A stretch of 60,144 nucleotides of DNA from Alangreenwoodia sp964438605 (GTDB taxonomy: Bacteria; Bacillota; Clostridia; Peptostreptococcales; Anaerovoracaceae): NCBI GenBank assembly GCA_964438605.1, contig CAYTKT010000008.1, positions 1-60,144 of the forward strand. Direction: 5' to 3'. Both the position numbers and the translations under genes were made by a program. The notes beneath the pieces were generated by a model that was given only the letters and a program-made list of their open reading frames with translations, had not been told where the DNA came from and searched no databases. Below, piece by piece: positions 24,124 to 32,919 of this stretch (position 1 is the first letter of the stretch; each line of letters begins with the position of its first letter).

Positions 24124-24390
24124 ATGGCAAGTAAAAAGGGTGTAGGAAGTTCAAAAAACGGCAGAGACAGTGAATCAAAGCGACTGGGTGTGAAGAGAGC
24201 TGACGGTCAGGTAGTAACTGCGGGAAGCATTCTCGTTCGTCAGAGAGGCACGAAGTTCCATCCTGGCACAAATGTTGGCAGAGGCGGAGACGATACGCTG
24301 TTCGCGAAGATTGACGGCACTGTAAAATTTGAAAGAGAAGGGAAATCCAGAAAAAAGGTCAGTGTTTACCCTGTTGAACTCGAAGCCTGA
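24124..24390 (+). CDS. rpmA: 50S ribosomal protein L27 (without the usual Firmicutes N-terminal extension)
   Basis: This 88-residue protein starts MASKKGVGSSKNGRDSESKR, whose tail reaches the peptidyl-transferase centre. Most Firmicutes L27 proteins carry a short extra N-terminus (about nine residues ending FFA) that the Prp protease removes. Here it is absent, as in E. coli, and prp is absent too. GAGGAGGTGTGATCTC precedes the ATG. A terminator follows. Confidence 0.96.
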   Translation: MASKKGVGSSKNGRDSESKRLGVKRADGQVVTAGSILVRQRGTKFHPGTNVGRGGDDTLFAKIDGTVKFEREGKSRKKVSVYPVELEA

Positions 24391-24409
24391 AAATTGTTTG
24401 ATACTTTGC

Positions 24410-24434
24410 AGCCCCTATTTTTAGGGGCTTTTTT
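24410..24434 (+). terminator. Terminator after L27
   Basis: AGCCCCTA (24410-24417) and TAGGGGCT (24422-24429) form an 8-bp stem with a TTTT loop, followed by a run of T. It ends the L21-L27 operon. Confidence 0.92.
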
Positions 24435-24656
24435 CTTGGAGAAAACGCGGATTTTGTTGAAGCGGCTATGAAATCCACTGTCGGATGATGGGTTCCCCCG
24501 GCATCGGCTAAACAATTGGGAGATGCGGGCGGCGATGATGAAATGGCCGGCGTGTGTCGGAAGGGATAGCTGGACTGGGGTAGAAATGGCCGCTGTTCTT
24601 TTAACGGAGGACCGGCATGGAGACAGCAGGCGGGCGGAGGACAGGAGGTAAAACAG

Positions 24657-25943
24657 ATGTTTGTAGACAGAGCAAGAATAACGGTGAAATCGGGTAAGGG
24701 TGGAAATGGAAGCGTTTCTTTCCGGCGGGAGCCTTTCGTGCCGGAAGGCGGGCCGGACGGAGGAGACGGCGGCAAAGGCGGGGACGTAATATTTGAAGCA
24801 AACAACAGTTACCGGACACTGATGGATTTCAGATATAAGAAAAAATATGAAGCGCCGGCAGGCGAAGATGGCATGAAGAGAAAAAAATTCGGAAAAAACG
24901 GTGAAGACCTCGTTATTATGGTGCCGCCGGGAACTGTAATTATTGATGAACTGACAGGGCTTGTAATGAAAGATCTTGTGAAACACGGTGACAGAGTAGT
25001 CGCGGTCAAAGGCGGAAAGGGCGGAAAGGGAAACGTTCATTTTAAGAATTCCGTCCGACAGGCGCCGAATTTTGCGGAAGCAGGCGGCCCGTCAAAAGAG
25101 CGGACTGTCATTCTCGAACTGAAGCTGATTGCCGATGTAGGCTTGCTGGGCTTCCCGAATGTTGGGAAATCAACATTTCTGTCGGTTTCCACAAGCGCAA
25201 AGCCGAAGATCGGGAATTATCATTTTACGACGATTACGCCAAATCTCGGTGTCGTTCATATCTTTGATACGAGTTTCGTAATGGCAGATATTCCTGGCCT
25301 TGTAGAGGGCGCTCACGAAGGAACGGGTCTCGGCCTCGATTTTCTAAAACATGTGGAACGGACGAAAGTGCTGATTCATATCGTCGATATCGCAGGCTCG
25401 GAAGGCAGAGATCCTGTTGAAGATTTTGATAAAATAAACGACGAACTTGTGAAATATTCGCAGCGTGTGGCTCAAAAACCTCAAATCGTCGTCGGCAATA
25501 AATCGGATCTCGTCTCTGACGAGAAAACGGTGGAGAGGTTCCGTCAACATGTGGAAAATAAAGGGTATCCGTTTTTCCTGATGTCGGCGGCAACCTATCA
25601 GGGAATTCATGAGGTGTTGGCAGCGGCGCTTCAGGCACTGAACGATGTCGGTGATGAGGAAGAAGAAATCTACGAATTTTTGGAAGAAGATTTTCACGGT
25701 GAAGAGCCGGATTACAGAGAGATTTACACTTATGTTGATGAGGAGGACGGGGTTTTCGTCATGGAAGGCAAGCAGCTGAGCAAAATCTTTGATTCGACGA
25801 ATTTCAATGATATGGAATCGCTGCGGTATCTTTACCGCTATATCGAAAAAAGAGGCGCCATCGACGAGCTGAAAGAACTGGGCCTTTCGGAAGGGGATAC
25901 GGTGAGAATCAAGGATTTTGAATTTGAATACTCTGAAGAATAA
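24657..25943 (+). CDS. obgE: GTPase ObgE (CgtA)
   Basis: This 428-residue essential GTPase acts in late 50S ribosome assembly and stress signalling. The glycine-rich Obg fold (1-158; SGKGGNGSVSFRRE) is followed by the G domain with G1 GFPNVGKST, switch TTITPNLG, G3 DIPGLVEGA and G4 NKSD, then an OCT domain (about 345-424). AGGAGG lies 8-9 bases before the ATG. The order L21-L27-obg is conserved. Confidence 0.97.
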   Translation: MFVDRARITVKSGKGGNGSVSFRREPFVPEGGPDGGDGGKGGDVIFEANNSYRTLMDFRYKKKYEAPAGEDGMKRKKFGKNGEDLVIMVPPGTVIIDELTGLVMKDLVKHGDRVVAVKGGKGGKGNVHFKNSVRQAPNFAEAGGPSKERTVILELKLIADVGLLGFPNVGKSTFLSVSTSAKPKIGNYHFTTITPNLGVVHIFDTSFVMADIPGLVEGAHEGTGLGLDFLKHVERTKVLIHIVDIAGSEGRDPVEDFDKINDELVKYSQRVAQKPQIVVGNKSDLVSDEKTVERFRQHVENKGYPFFLMSAATYQGIHEVLAAALQALNDVGDEEEEIYEFLEEDFHGEEPDYREIYTYVDEEDGVFVMEGKQLSKIFDSTNFNDMESLRYLYRYIEKRGAIDELKELGLSEGDTVRIKDFEFEYSEE

Positions 25944-26263
25944 TCCGGAATAATAATTTTAAGGATAGTTTTAGAAAATCAGAAAATTTTCGGCCGGAGA
26001 TTGCCGGAATATTGCAGGAGAAGATTGCAGAAAGAATAAAAAAACAGTGGAAAACCTGTGGCGAAACTGCAGTAGAGATAAAAAACAACTGAAAATTTAC
26101 GGGGAAATTCCTGAAAGAACGAAAAAAAACAGACGACGGAAAACCTGCACGGAAATTGGCGAAGAAATAAGTAAAAATTACTGAAAAATATCTTGAAAAT
26201 TGGCGAAAAGCGGAGAGTAAACCATCAATACATTGAAATTTCAATCTTTGAAGACAAATAGAG
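25944..26263. other. Purine-rich intergenic stretch after obgE
   Basis: This stretch is strongly A- and G-biased on the + strand, with recurring bits such as GAAAATTGGCGA, GGAAAACCTG and GAAACTG. Frames on both strands lack ribosome binding sites. I see no known RNA. Confidence 0.4.
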
Positions 26264-26319
26264 AATGTATACATTTTTTCAAAAAACGTATTGACAATTG
26301 TATACAATAAGCCTATAAT
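26264..26319 (+). promoter_or_regulatory. Promoter of the ammonium transporter with two palindromic operators
   Basis: TTGACA (26291-26296) and TATAAT (26314-26319) with 17 bases between are the exact consensus. AATGTATACATT (26264-26275) and ATTGTATACAAT (26297-26308) are perfect 12-base palindromes with centres 33 bp apart (about three helical turns). The second lies in the promoter spacer, so a bound protein would block RNA polymerase. GTATAC-centred palindromes are typical of GntR-family repressors. The regulator is not in the window. Confidence 0.75.
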
Positions 26320-26338
26320 GTGTTCATCAAACAGCAAA

Positions 26339-26373
26339 GGCGCTGCGGTTCCATGATCGCGGCGTCTTTTTTT
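26339..26373 (+). promoter_or_regulatory. Terminator-like hairpin in the leader of the ammonium transporter (possible attenuator)
   Basis: A 9-bp stem (26339-26347 with 26358-26366) is followed by T7, starting only about 13 bases after the predicted transcription start. It would end most transcripts before the gene 245 bases downstream unless relieved. Nitrogen-related genes in Clostridia can be controlled by antitermination, but no second structure was identified. It could also be a small-RNA terminator. Confidence 0.55.
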
Positions 26374-26618
26374 ATTCTGCGGGCTGAGTTTTCCGTTGCC
26401 AGCGTACCTGTCTGCGCGAAAAACAGGCGCATGGTTTCGGAAATTGTGAAGATACGTGAAAATGCATTCTGGCGCATTTTCACAAACATACCCGACCGGA
26501 ATACGCTTTCTTTCTTTGTGATCTTTTGCGCTGTACAAAGCCGATCGGCAAGTGATCAGAGACGAAGAAAACGGAGGCTGTTTGAAAATAAAAACTTACA
26601 TAGGTTGAGGGAGGTATT

Positions 26619-28283
26619 ATGATGTATTCATCTGTTGATACAATATGGGTACTCCTCGGAGCGGCTCTTGTATTCTTTATGCAGCCGGGCTTCTGCATGG
26701 TGGAAGCCGGTTTGACACGGGCAAAGAACGCAGGAAATATCGTCATGAAAAACCTGATGGATTTCGCGCTGGGTGCAATCGTTTTCTGGGTGATCGGTTT
26801 TGGAATTATGCAGGGAACAGATATTGCCGGCGTTATCGGCACACCCGATTTCCTGATCAGAGGAGACTATGGCAGAGACGGAAGTTATCCGTCGTGGGCA
26901 TTTGTTATTTTCCAGACGGTCTTCTGCGCGACGGCAGCGACGATTGTTTCCGGGGCAATGGCTGAAAGAACAAAATTTTCGTCTTACTGTATTTACAGCA
27001 TTATTATCAGCGCACTGATTTATCCGATTTCGGGCCACTGGATCTGGGGCGGAGGCTGGTTGTCTCAGCTGGGCTTCCATGATTTCGCAGGCTCCACTGC
27101 GGTACATATGGTAGGCGGCGTTGCAGCATTCCTCGGAGCGTTTTTCCTCGGGCCTCGTATCGGAAAATATGACAAAGACGGGAATTCAAAGGCGATTCCG
27201 GGTCATAACCTGACTTTGGCGGCGCTGGGCGTTTTCATCCTCTGGTTTGCCTGGTTCGGATTTAATGGGTGTTCAACAGTTAGCGCAACGGGCGACGACA
27301 CGTTGGTCAGCATGGGTCTGATTTTCGTCAACACAAACATCGCGGCAGCGGTCAGTGCAGTAGCGGCTATGTGCTTTACATGGATCAAATATGGCAGCCC
27401 TGACGTTTCCATGTCGCTTAACGGCGTTCTTGCAGGTCTTGTGGGAATTACGGCAGGATGCGATGTTGTCAGTCCCGTCGGAGCATTCTTCATCGGTCTT
27501 GTCTGTGGACTTCTCGTTCCGCTGGCGGTTGAATTTATCGATAAAAAACTCAAAGTTGACGATCCGGTCGGCGCTGTTGCGGTTCATGGCTGCTGTGGTG
27601 CGGCAGGTACGATTATGACAGGTTTGTTTGCGACAGAAGACGGTCTGTTTTACGGCGGCGGAGTTCATCTCCTCGGCGTACAGGTCCTCGGCGTTATCGC
27701 GGTTATCGCATGGGTGGCCGTTACGATGAGCATAGTATTCCTGCTTCTTAAGAAGACGATTGGGCTCAGAGTCAGCGAAGAAGAAGAAATCGTCGGGCTC
27801 GACATCATGGAGCATGCGCTCGTGTCCTCTTATGCGGGTTTCGATATTTCTCAGTCCGATATGACCTTGAAAGAAGCTGAAGCACAAGCAATCGAGTCTG
27901 TCAAGCTCAGCGGCTCCGGTGAACATAAGATTTCAAATATATCGATTATCGTCGGCAGGAACCGGTTTGAAGCTCTCAAATCGGCTCTCGAACGCGTTGG
28001 AATTCAGGGAATGTCAGTCACTGAAGTAGTGGGCTGCGGCGTTCAAAAGGGCAACAGCAAGGTTTACAGAGGTTCTGAGATTCAGACGAAGCTGCTGCCG
28101 AAGCTGAAAGTCGATATTGTCGTCAGCGAAGTTCCTGTTCAGAGTGTCGTAGACGCGGCGAGAAGCGTTCTTTACACAGGTGGAGCGGGTGACGGCAAAA
28201 TTTTCATCACGGATGTGGAAAATGTCGTCCGTGTCAGCACCGGCGAACAGGGTGCAGACGCTCTGAAGTATACGGAGCATTAG
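26619..28283 (+). CDS. amt: Ammonium transporter fused to a C-terminal P-II signalling domain
   Basis: This 554-residue protein joins an Amt channel (about 1-395) to a GlnB/GlnK-like domain (about 440-550). The Amt part has the twin-histidine segments (GHNLTLAALG and VAVHGCCGA) that line the pore. The P-II part has VTEVVGCGVQKG and a T-loop SKVYRGSE that keeps the Tyr and Gln used for effector binding and modification, and ends with GDGKIFITDVENVVRV. Normally GlnK is a separate protein that plugs AmtB when nitrogen is plentiful; fusion would make inhibition intramolecular. GGAGG precedes tandem ATGs at 26619 and 26622. The gene is monocistronic with a terminator downstream. Confidence 0.95.
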   Translation: MMYSSVDTIWVLLGAALVFFMQPGFCMVEAGLTRAKNAGNIVMKNLMDFALGAIVFWVIGFGIMQGTDIAGVIGTPDFLIRGDYGRDGSYPSWAFVIFQTVFCATAATIVSGAMAERTKFSSYCIYSIIISALIYPISGHWIWGGGWLSQLGFHDFAGSTAVHMVGGVAAFLGAFFLGPRIGKYDKDGNSKAIPGHNLTLAALGVFILWFAWFGFNGCSTVSATGDDTLVSMGLIFVNTNIAAAVSAVAAMCFTWIKYGSPDVSMSLNGVLAGLVGITAGCDVVSPVGAFFIGLVCGLLVPLAVEFIDKKLKVDDPVGAVAVHGCCGAAGTIMTGLFATEDGLFYGGGVHLLGVQVLGVIAVIAWVAVTMSIVFLLLKKTIGLRVSEEEEIVGLDIMEHALVSSYAGFDISQSDMTLKEAEAQAIESVKLSGSGEHKISNISIIVGRNRFEALKSALERVGIQGMSVTEVVGCGVQKGNSKVYRGSEIQTKLLPKLKVDIVVSEVPVQSVVDAARSVLYTGGAGDGKIFITDVENVVRVSTGEQGADALKYTEH

Positions 28284-28323
28284 TTTACGCACAACACTAA
28301 ATTTCATAATTCCATAATTCTAC

Positions 28324-28360
28324 GAAAAACAGGGGCCTGCTTGACAAGTCCCTGTTTTTC
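28324..28360 (+). terminator. Terminator after the ammonium transporter gene
   Basis: GAAAAACAGGG (28324-28334) pairs perfectly with CCCTGTTTTTC (28350-28360); the A/T ends allow bidirectional action. Confidence 0.85.
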
Positions 28361-28654
28361 TGTCTGTTTTCTGCCAGAATGATTCTATGGGACGGTGCGC
28401 GAAGAAATTTGAACAGTTTATCGCTTAAAATGCGACATTTTGGCGCATGATTCCGCGAATGGCACGCGAAAAAGTCTGGGTACAGCGCTGCAGGAAATTA
28501 CAGGTCATATATTGTTACATAAAATTAAAATTTTTTATGTTTGCTGACAGTGAAGATGGGGTAGTATATATATGACTTTTTGGCGCCCTTTTTCGGGAGG
28601 ATGCGACGCTTGCCCGATGTTCAGCTATATTCTGTGAGAAAGGACGGTGTTGAG
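28361..28654. other. Intergenic stretch before dgt
   Basis: No gene. A run at about 28540-28572 with TATATATA may be part of the dgt promoter, but no convincing -35 was found. Confidence 0.35.
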
Positions 28655-29665
28655 ATGGTTACAAGAGAGATGTATGAGGAGTCGGAAATGAAGAACCTGT
28701 CGCCCTGGGCGACGAAGGCGGCTGAATCAAAAGGACGGATTGAGCAGGAAGAACCCTGTGAACTCAGGACGGCATTTCAGCGCGACAGAGACAGAATTAT
28801 TCATTCTAAGGCGATTCGCCGGCTGATGCATAAAACCCAGGTTTTTCTGTCGCCCGAAGGCGATCATTTCAGAACAAGACTGACGCATACTATGGATGTA
28901 GCACAGATTTCCAGGAGTATTGCCAGGGGACTGGCTCTCAACGAAGATTTGACAGAAGCGATCGCACTGGGACACGATCTTGGCCATACGCCCTTTGGTC
29001 ATAACGGTGAGGAATATCTGGCAATGCGCCATCCCGACGGATTTCAGCACAATGTTCAAAGTCTCAGAGTGGTCGACATTCTTGAGAATATGCCGGGCCG
29101 CAGAGGGCTTAATCTGACAGCGGAGGTCAGAGACGGAATTTTGAATCATTCCGGGCCGAACCGGCCGTCTACGCCGGAAGGCCGCGTCGTCAGCATCAGC
29201 GACCGTATTGCCTACATAAATCATGACATTGATGATGCCATCAGAGCGGGTGTTATCAGGGAGCGGGATCTCCCAAAGGACTGTATCGAGCGGCTGGGCG
29301 CCGACCACAGAACGCGGATTAATACGCTCGTTCTCGATATGATCAGATCGAGTGAGGAATGTGGCGAAATCTGCCAGAGTGAGGAATGCGGATATTATAT
29401 GAATAAACTGCGTGACTTTATGTTCGAGAATGTCTATCAGAGCAAAATGGTCAAGCAGGACGCGGAACTGTCAAAGGTGCGCCATCTGATTTTTTCTCTC
29501 TACGATTATTTTATGAAACATCCGGAAAAGATGCCGGACGAGCATATTGAGATGCTTTATCTTTACGGCTCAGAGGAGGTTGTGAAAGATTATATAGCGG
29601 GCATGACGGATCGTTATGCCATCGGAATTTATAAATCACTGTTCGTGCCGGTCGGATGGAAATAG
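28655..29665 (+). CDS. dgt: Deoxyguanosinetriphosphate triphosphohydrolase-like HD protein
   Basis: This protein of 336 residues from ATG 28655 belongs to the dGTPase group of HD hydrolases that cut dNTPs to nucleoside and triphosphate. It shows RDRDRIIHSKAIRRLMHKTQVF and the HD motif GHDLGHTPFGHNGE, with further conserved histidines in RLTHTMDVAQIS. AAAGGA lies upstream; the longer frame from 28580 begins in poorly coding sequence. The order dgt-dnaG-sigA is widespread in Clostridia. Confidence 0.92.
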   Translation: MVTREMYEESEMKNLSPWATKAAESKGRIEQEEPCELRTAFQRDRDRIIHSKAIRRLMHKTQVFLSPEGDHFRTRLTHTMDVAQISRSIARGLALNEDLTEAIALGHDLGHTPFGHNGEEYLAMRHPDGFQHNVQSLRVVDILENMPGRRGLNLTAEVRDGILNHSGPNRPSTPEGRVVSISDRIAYINHDIDDAIRAGVIRERDLPKDCIERLGADHRTRINTLVLDMIRSSEECGEICQSEECGYYMNKLRDFMFENVYQSKMVKQDAELSKVRHLIFSLYDYFMKHPEKMPDEHIEMLYLYGSEEVVKDYIAGMTDRYAIGIYKSLFVPVGWK

Positions 29666-29881
29666 CCCGGCTCTTGGCAGACGGCATGGGTGCAGTGAGA
29701 TCAGACTCCGGTTTGCGGGCGGAAAAATAAGGCAAAAAAACTGAAGTTTGTGATAGTTGAACAAAAAGGAGGAAAATTTTCATATTTTTTTCGCTTTTTT
29801 TGTATTTTTCGCCGATAATATGACAAAAAAATGAAGGAAAAGAGTTCTTCGCACCGAATATATAAAGTGGAGGGGTCAGTT

Positions 29882-31717
29882 TTGAGCGGCAATAATATAG
29901 CAGAAGAAATTAAAAACAGGTGCAATATCATAGATGTCGTCGGACGGTACGTTCAACTCAAACGGTCGGGAAACAACTATAAAGGGCTTTGTCCATTTCA
30001 CAGCGAGAAAACACCATCTTTTTCCGTTTCGGAAAGCAGACAGTTTTTTTACTGTTTCGGCTGCGGAGCTTCCGGCGATGTGATTACTTTTCTGATGAAA
30101 ATTGAAAATATCGATTTCCTGGCCGCTGCAACGAAGCTGGCCGAGGAATACGGCATTGAGCTTGAAAAGTTCGGATACCGCAACGAGGAGAAGAAAAATG
30201 CTCTCTTTGAAATGAACCGGGAAGCGGCCCTGTTTTATTTTAAAAATTTAACAGAAAAACCGAACGCCGGATACGAATATATGAAACGGCGCGGCCTCGA
30301 TACAAAAACGATAACGAAATTCGGTATCGGATATGCAAAAGACGACTGGCATGGGCTTGAGAATCATCTCCTGTCAAAGGGATATACCGAAGAACAGATG
30401 GTGGAAGCAGGACTTATTTCCCGCTCAAAGGGACGAACGTTTGACAAGTTTAGAAACCGAGTCATGTTTCCGATTTTCAATACGCGCGGCAAGGTTATCG
30501 GATTTGGCGGCAGAACGCTGGGTGAGGATGGACCCAAATATCTGAATTCACCGGAATCAAGTGTCTTTTCAAAGAAAAATAATCTTTTCGGCCTGAATCT
30601 GACGCGTCAGGAAATCAGCAGCAGGAATTGTGCTATTCTGGTAGAGGGATATATGGATTTGGTGTCTCTTTATCGTCATGGAATAAAAAATACGGCGGCT
30701 TCCCTTGGTACGGCTTTGACGGAGCAGCAGTGTCTGCTTCTTAAACGGTACACAGAAAATGTGATTCTCGCATATGATTCGGATGCTGCCGGACGAAACG
30801 CGGCGCTCAGAGGCATTGAACTTCTGAAGAATGCGGGACTCAGTGCGAAAGTTTTCCACGTGACGGAGGGCAAGGATCCTGACGAATTCGTTTCCAAAAA
30901 TGGCAGACAAGCTTTTCTCAAACTGGCAGACCAGGCGCTTCCTTATGCGGATTACAGGATTGCCGCAGTCAGAGAGAAGTACGATATTTCGACGCCTGAG
31001 GGCAGTATCGGATTTTTGCGGGAACTGAAACCCATTCTTGCGGGTCTGAGTCCGGTGGAGGCCGATGTTTACATAAAGAAGACGTCGCACGATACCGGAA
31101 TTTCCGAGGGAGCTATCCGGCGGGAAATTAACGAAGCCGATGGCGACGGCTTTGGAGGGTTCAGCGGTTTTGAAAGTGACAATGGCCGCAGATACGGATA
31201 CGGGCTGGCCGGACAACGCGGCGGGCAGCAGGAATGGAATCGAAGCGGCAGGCGGACAGGGGTACAGGATGCCGCTGATGTTCCGGTTTCCGGAGATCAG
31301 ATGATTCAGATGTATTTTATTAAATTGGCATCTGTTGATCCTGATTACATAAGACAGATCAGAGATTATGAATTCGTATTTGAAGATCCTGCTTATCAAA
31401 GGATCTATCAGACAATAAAAAATATCTGTCAGGAGGATGCGACGGCAGATATAAATAAGGTATCAGACAGTCTCCTTCCTGAGGATCAGGCGCTTTTCCA
31501 AGATGCGCTGCAGCGTGTTGTCTTTTCGGAAGACAGTGATCAGGTGTTTCGGAAGTGTGTCGAAGCGATTAAAGCAGGTCAGCTGAAAAAGCGCCAGGAG
31601 GAAATTCTGAATGTTCTCACTCTGCTTTCAGATGATGAGAGTGAAGGGGAAAGAGCGGAGGCTCTGACGAAAGAACTCATGGAATTGCAGAAAATGATGC
31701 AGAGCATTAGATTATGA
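29882..31717 (+). CDS. dnaG: DNA primase
   Basis: This protein of about 611 residues makes RNA primers at the replication fork. The zinc ribbon is CPFHSEKTPSF...YCFGCGASGD, the TOPRIM core has LVEGYMD and AYDSDAAGR, and the C-terminal region (about 425-610) is the helicase-binding part. I chose TTG 29882 because GGAGGGG (29869-29875) sits about 8 bases upstream; the ATG at 29831 is in frame but has no ribosome binding site. A Gly/Arg-rich linker (about 415-450) separates the core from the C-terminal domain. Confidence 0.94.
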   Translation: MSGNNIAEEIKNRCNIIDVVGRYVQLKRSGNNYKGLCPFHSEKTPSFSVSESRQFFYCFGCGASGDVITFLMKIENIDFLAAATKLAEEYGIELEKFGYRNEEKKNALFEMNREAALFYFKNLTEKPNAGYEYMKRRGLDTKTITKFGIGYAKDDWHGLENHLLSKGYTEEQMVEAGLISRSKGRTFDKFRNRVMFPIFNTRGKVIGFGGRTLGEDGPKYLNSPESSVFSKKNNLFGLNLTRQEISSRNCAILVEGYMDLVSLYRHGIKNTAASLGTALTEQQCLLLKRYTENVILAYDSDAAGRNAALRGIELLKNAGLSAKVFHVTEGKDPDEFVSKNGRQAFLKLADQALPYADYRIAAVREKYDISTPEGSIGFLRELKPILAGLSPVEADVYIKKTSHDTGISEGAIRREINEADGDGFGGFSGFESDNGRRYGYGLAGQRGGQQEWNRSGRRTGVQDAADVPVSGDQMIQMYFIKLASVDPDYIRQIRDYEFVFEDPAYQRIYQTIKNICQEDATADINKVSDSLLPEDQALFQDALQRVVFSEDSDQVFRKCVEAIKAGQLKKRQEEILNVLTLLSDDESEGERAEALTKELMELQKMMQSIRL

Positions 31718-31735
31718 TTTGGAGTGTGGCTACCG

Positions 31736-32869
31736 ATGGAAAATGAAGCAATCAACATGGAACAGCGCAAAGTGGAATGCCTTTCCGCTCTCCTTGAAAA
31801 AGGCAAAGCAAGGGGAAATCTTACGTATAAGGATATTTCAGATCAGGTGGATAGTATTGATTTCGATAAAGATCAGATGGATGACATCTATGATACGTTG
31901 ATCTCTAACGGCATCGAGATCATCTCCGAGGCAGATCCGGAGGATTATGAACTGAAAAAGCTCGACATGGATAAAGAGAACAGTCTGGAAAATGCAGACG
32001 ACAGTGAGGATAACTTTGAAGCCGCCATGTCAAAAGGAATCGCTGTCGATGATCCGGTCAGGATGTATTTGAAGGAGATTGGAAAAGTGCCTCTTTTGAC
32101 GGCGGAAGAAGAAATCGAGCTGGCACGTCGTATGGAACTCGGTGACGAAGAAGCAAAAAAGCAGCTTTGTGAGGCGAATCTGCGTCTTGTAGTCAGTATT
32201 GCCAAACGGTACGTGGGCCGCGGGATGCTTTTCCTCGATCTGATTCAGGAGGGAAATCTGGGGCTGATCAAAGCGGTTGATAAATTTGACTGGAGAAAAG
32301 GGTATAAGTTCAGTACTTACGCTACATGGTGGATTCGCCAGGCGATTACCCGGTCAATAGCTGATCAGGCGAGGACGATCAGAATTCCAGTCCATATGGT
32401 GGAAACGATAAATAAATTGATCAGAATTTCCCGACAGTTGTTGCAGGAGCTTGGCCGCGAACCGACGCCTGAGGAAATCGCCAAGGAAATGGAGATCACG
32501 GTTGAGAAGGTCAGGGAAATTCTGAAAATCGCTCAGGAACCGGTATCTCTTGAAACGCCGATCGGTGAAGAAGAAGACAGCCATCTCGGAGATTTTATTC
32601 CGGACGATGATGTTCCCGCGCCTGCTGATGCAGCAGCCTTCTCCATGCTAAAGGAGCAGCTGATCGAGGTGCTCGATACGCTGACAGACCGTGAACAAAA
32701 GGTACTGAAACTCAGGTTTGGCCTGGAAGACGGGCGGGCGCGCACACTTGAGGAGGTCGGGCGCCGGTTCGATGTGACGCGGGAGCGTATCCGCCAGATT
32801 GAAGCAAAAGCACTGCGCAAACTGAGGCATCCGAGCCGGAGCAAGAAGTTAAAGGATTATCTCGAATAA
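31736..32869 (+). CDS. sigA: Primary sigma factor RpoD (SigA)
   Basis: This 377-residue housekeeping sigma factor directs RNA polymerase to TTGACA/TATAAT promoters. A region 1.1-like N-terminus (about 1-85) is followed by 1.2 (DPVRMYLKEIG), 2.x (NLRLVVSIAKRY, FSTYATWWIRQAITR), 3.x and 4.2 (TLEEVGRRFDVTRERIRQIEAKALRKL). GGAG lies 11 bases before ATG 31736; an in-frame GTG at 31724 overlaps it. It follows dnaG by 18 bases. Confidence 0.96.
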   Translation: MENEAINMEQRKVECLSALLEKGKARGNLTYKDISDQVDSIDFDKDQMDDIYDTLISNGIEIISEADPEDYELKKLDMDKENSLENADDSEDNFEAAMSKGIAVDDPVRMYLKEIGKVPLLTAEEEIELARRMELGDEEAKKQLCEANLRLVVSIAKRYVGRGMLFLDLIQEGNLGLIKAVDKFDWRKGYKFSTYATWWIRQAITRSIADQARTIRIPVHMVETINKLIRISRQLLQELGREPTPEEIAKEMEITVEKVREILKIAQEPVSLETPIGEEEDSHLGDFIPDDDVPAPADAAAFSMLKEQLIEVLDTLTDREQKVLKLRFGLEDGRARTLEEVGRRFDVTRERIRQIEAKALRKLRHPSRSKKLKDYLE

Positions 32870-32919
32870 GGAATAAAAGCCGGCAAAGAGACAGAATGCC
32901 GGCAGGACCTTTACGGAAT

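Noticed and set aside
25944..26618. A minus-strand 209-codon protein between obgE and amt
   Set aside because: Its translation is Phe-rich antisense of a purine-rich spacer, without a start signal, and it overlaps the amt promoter.
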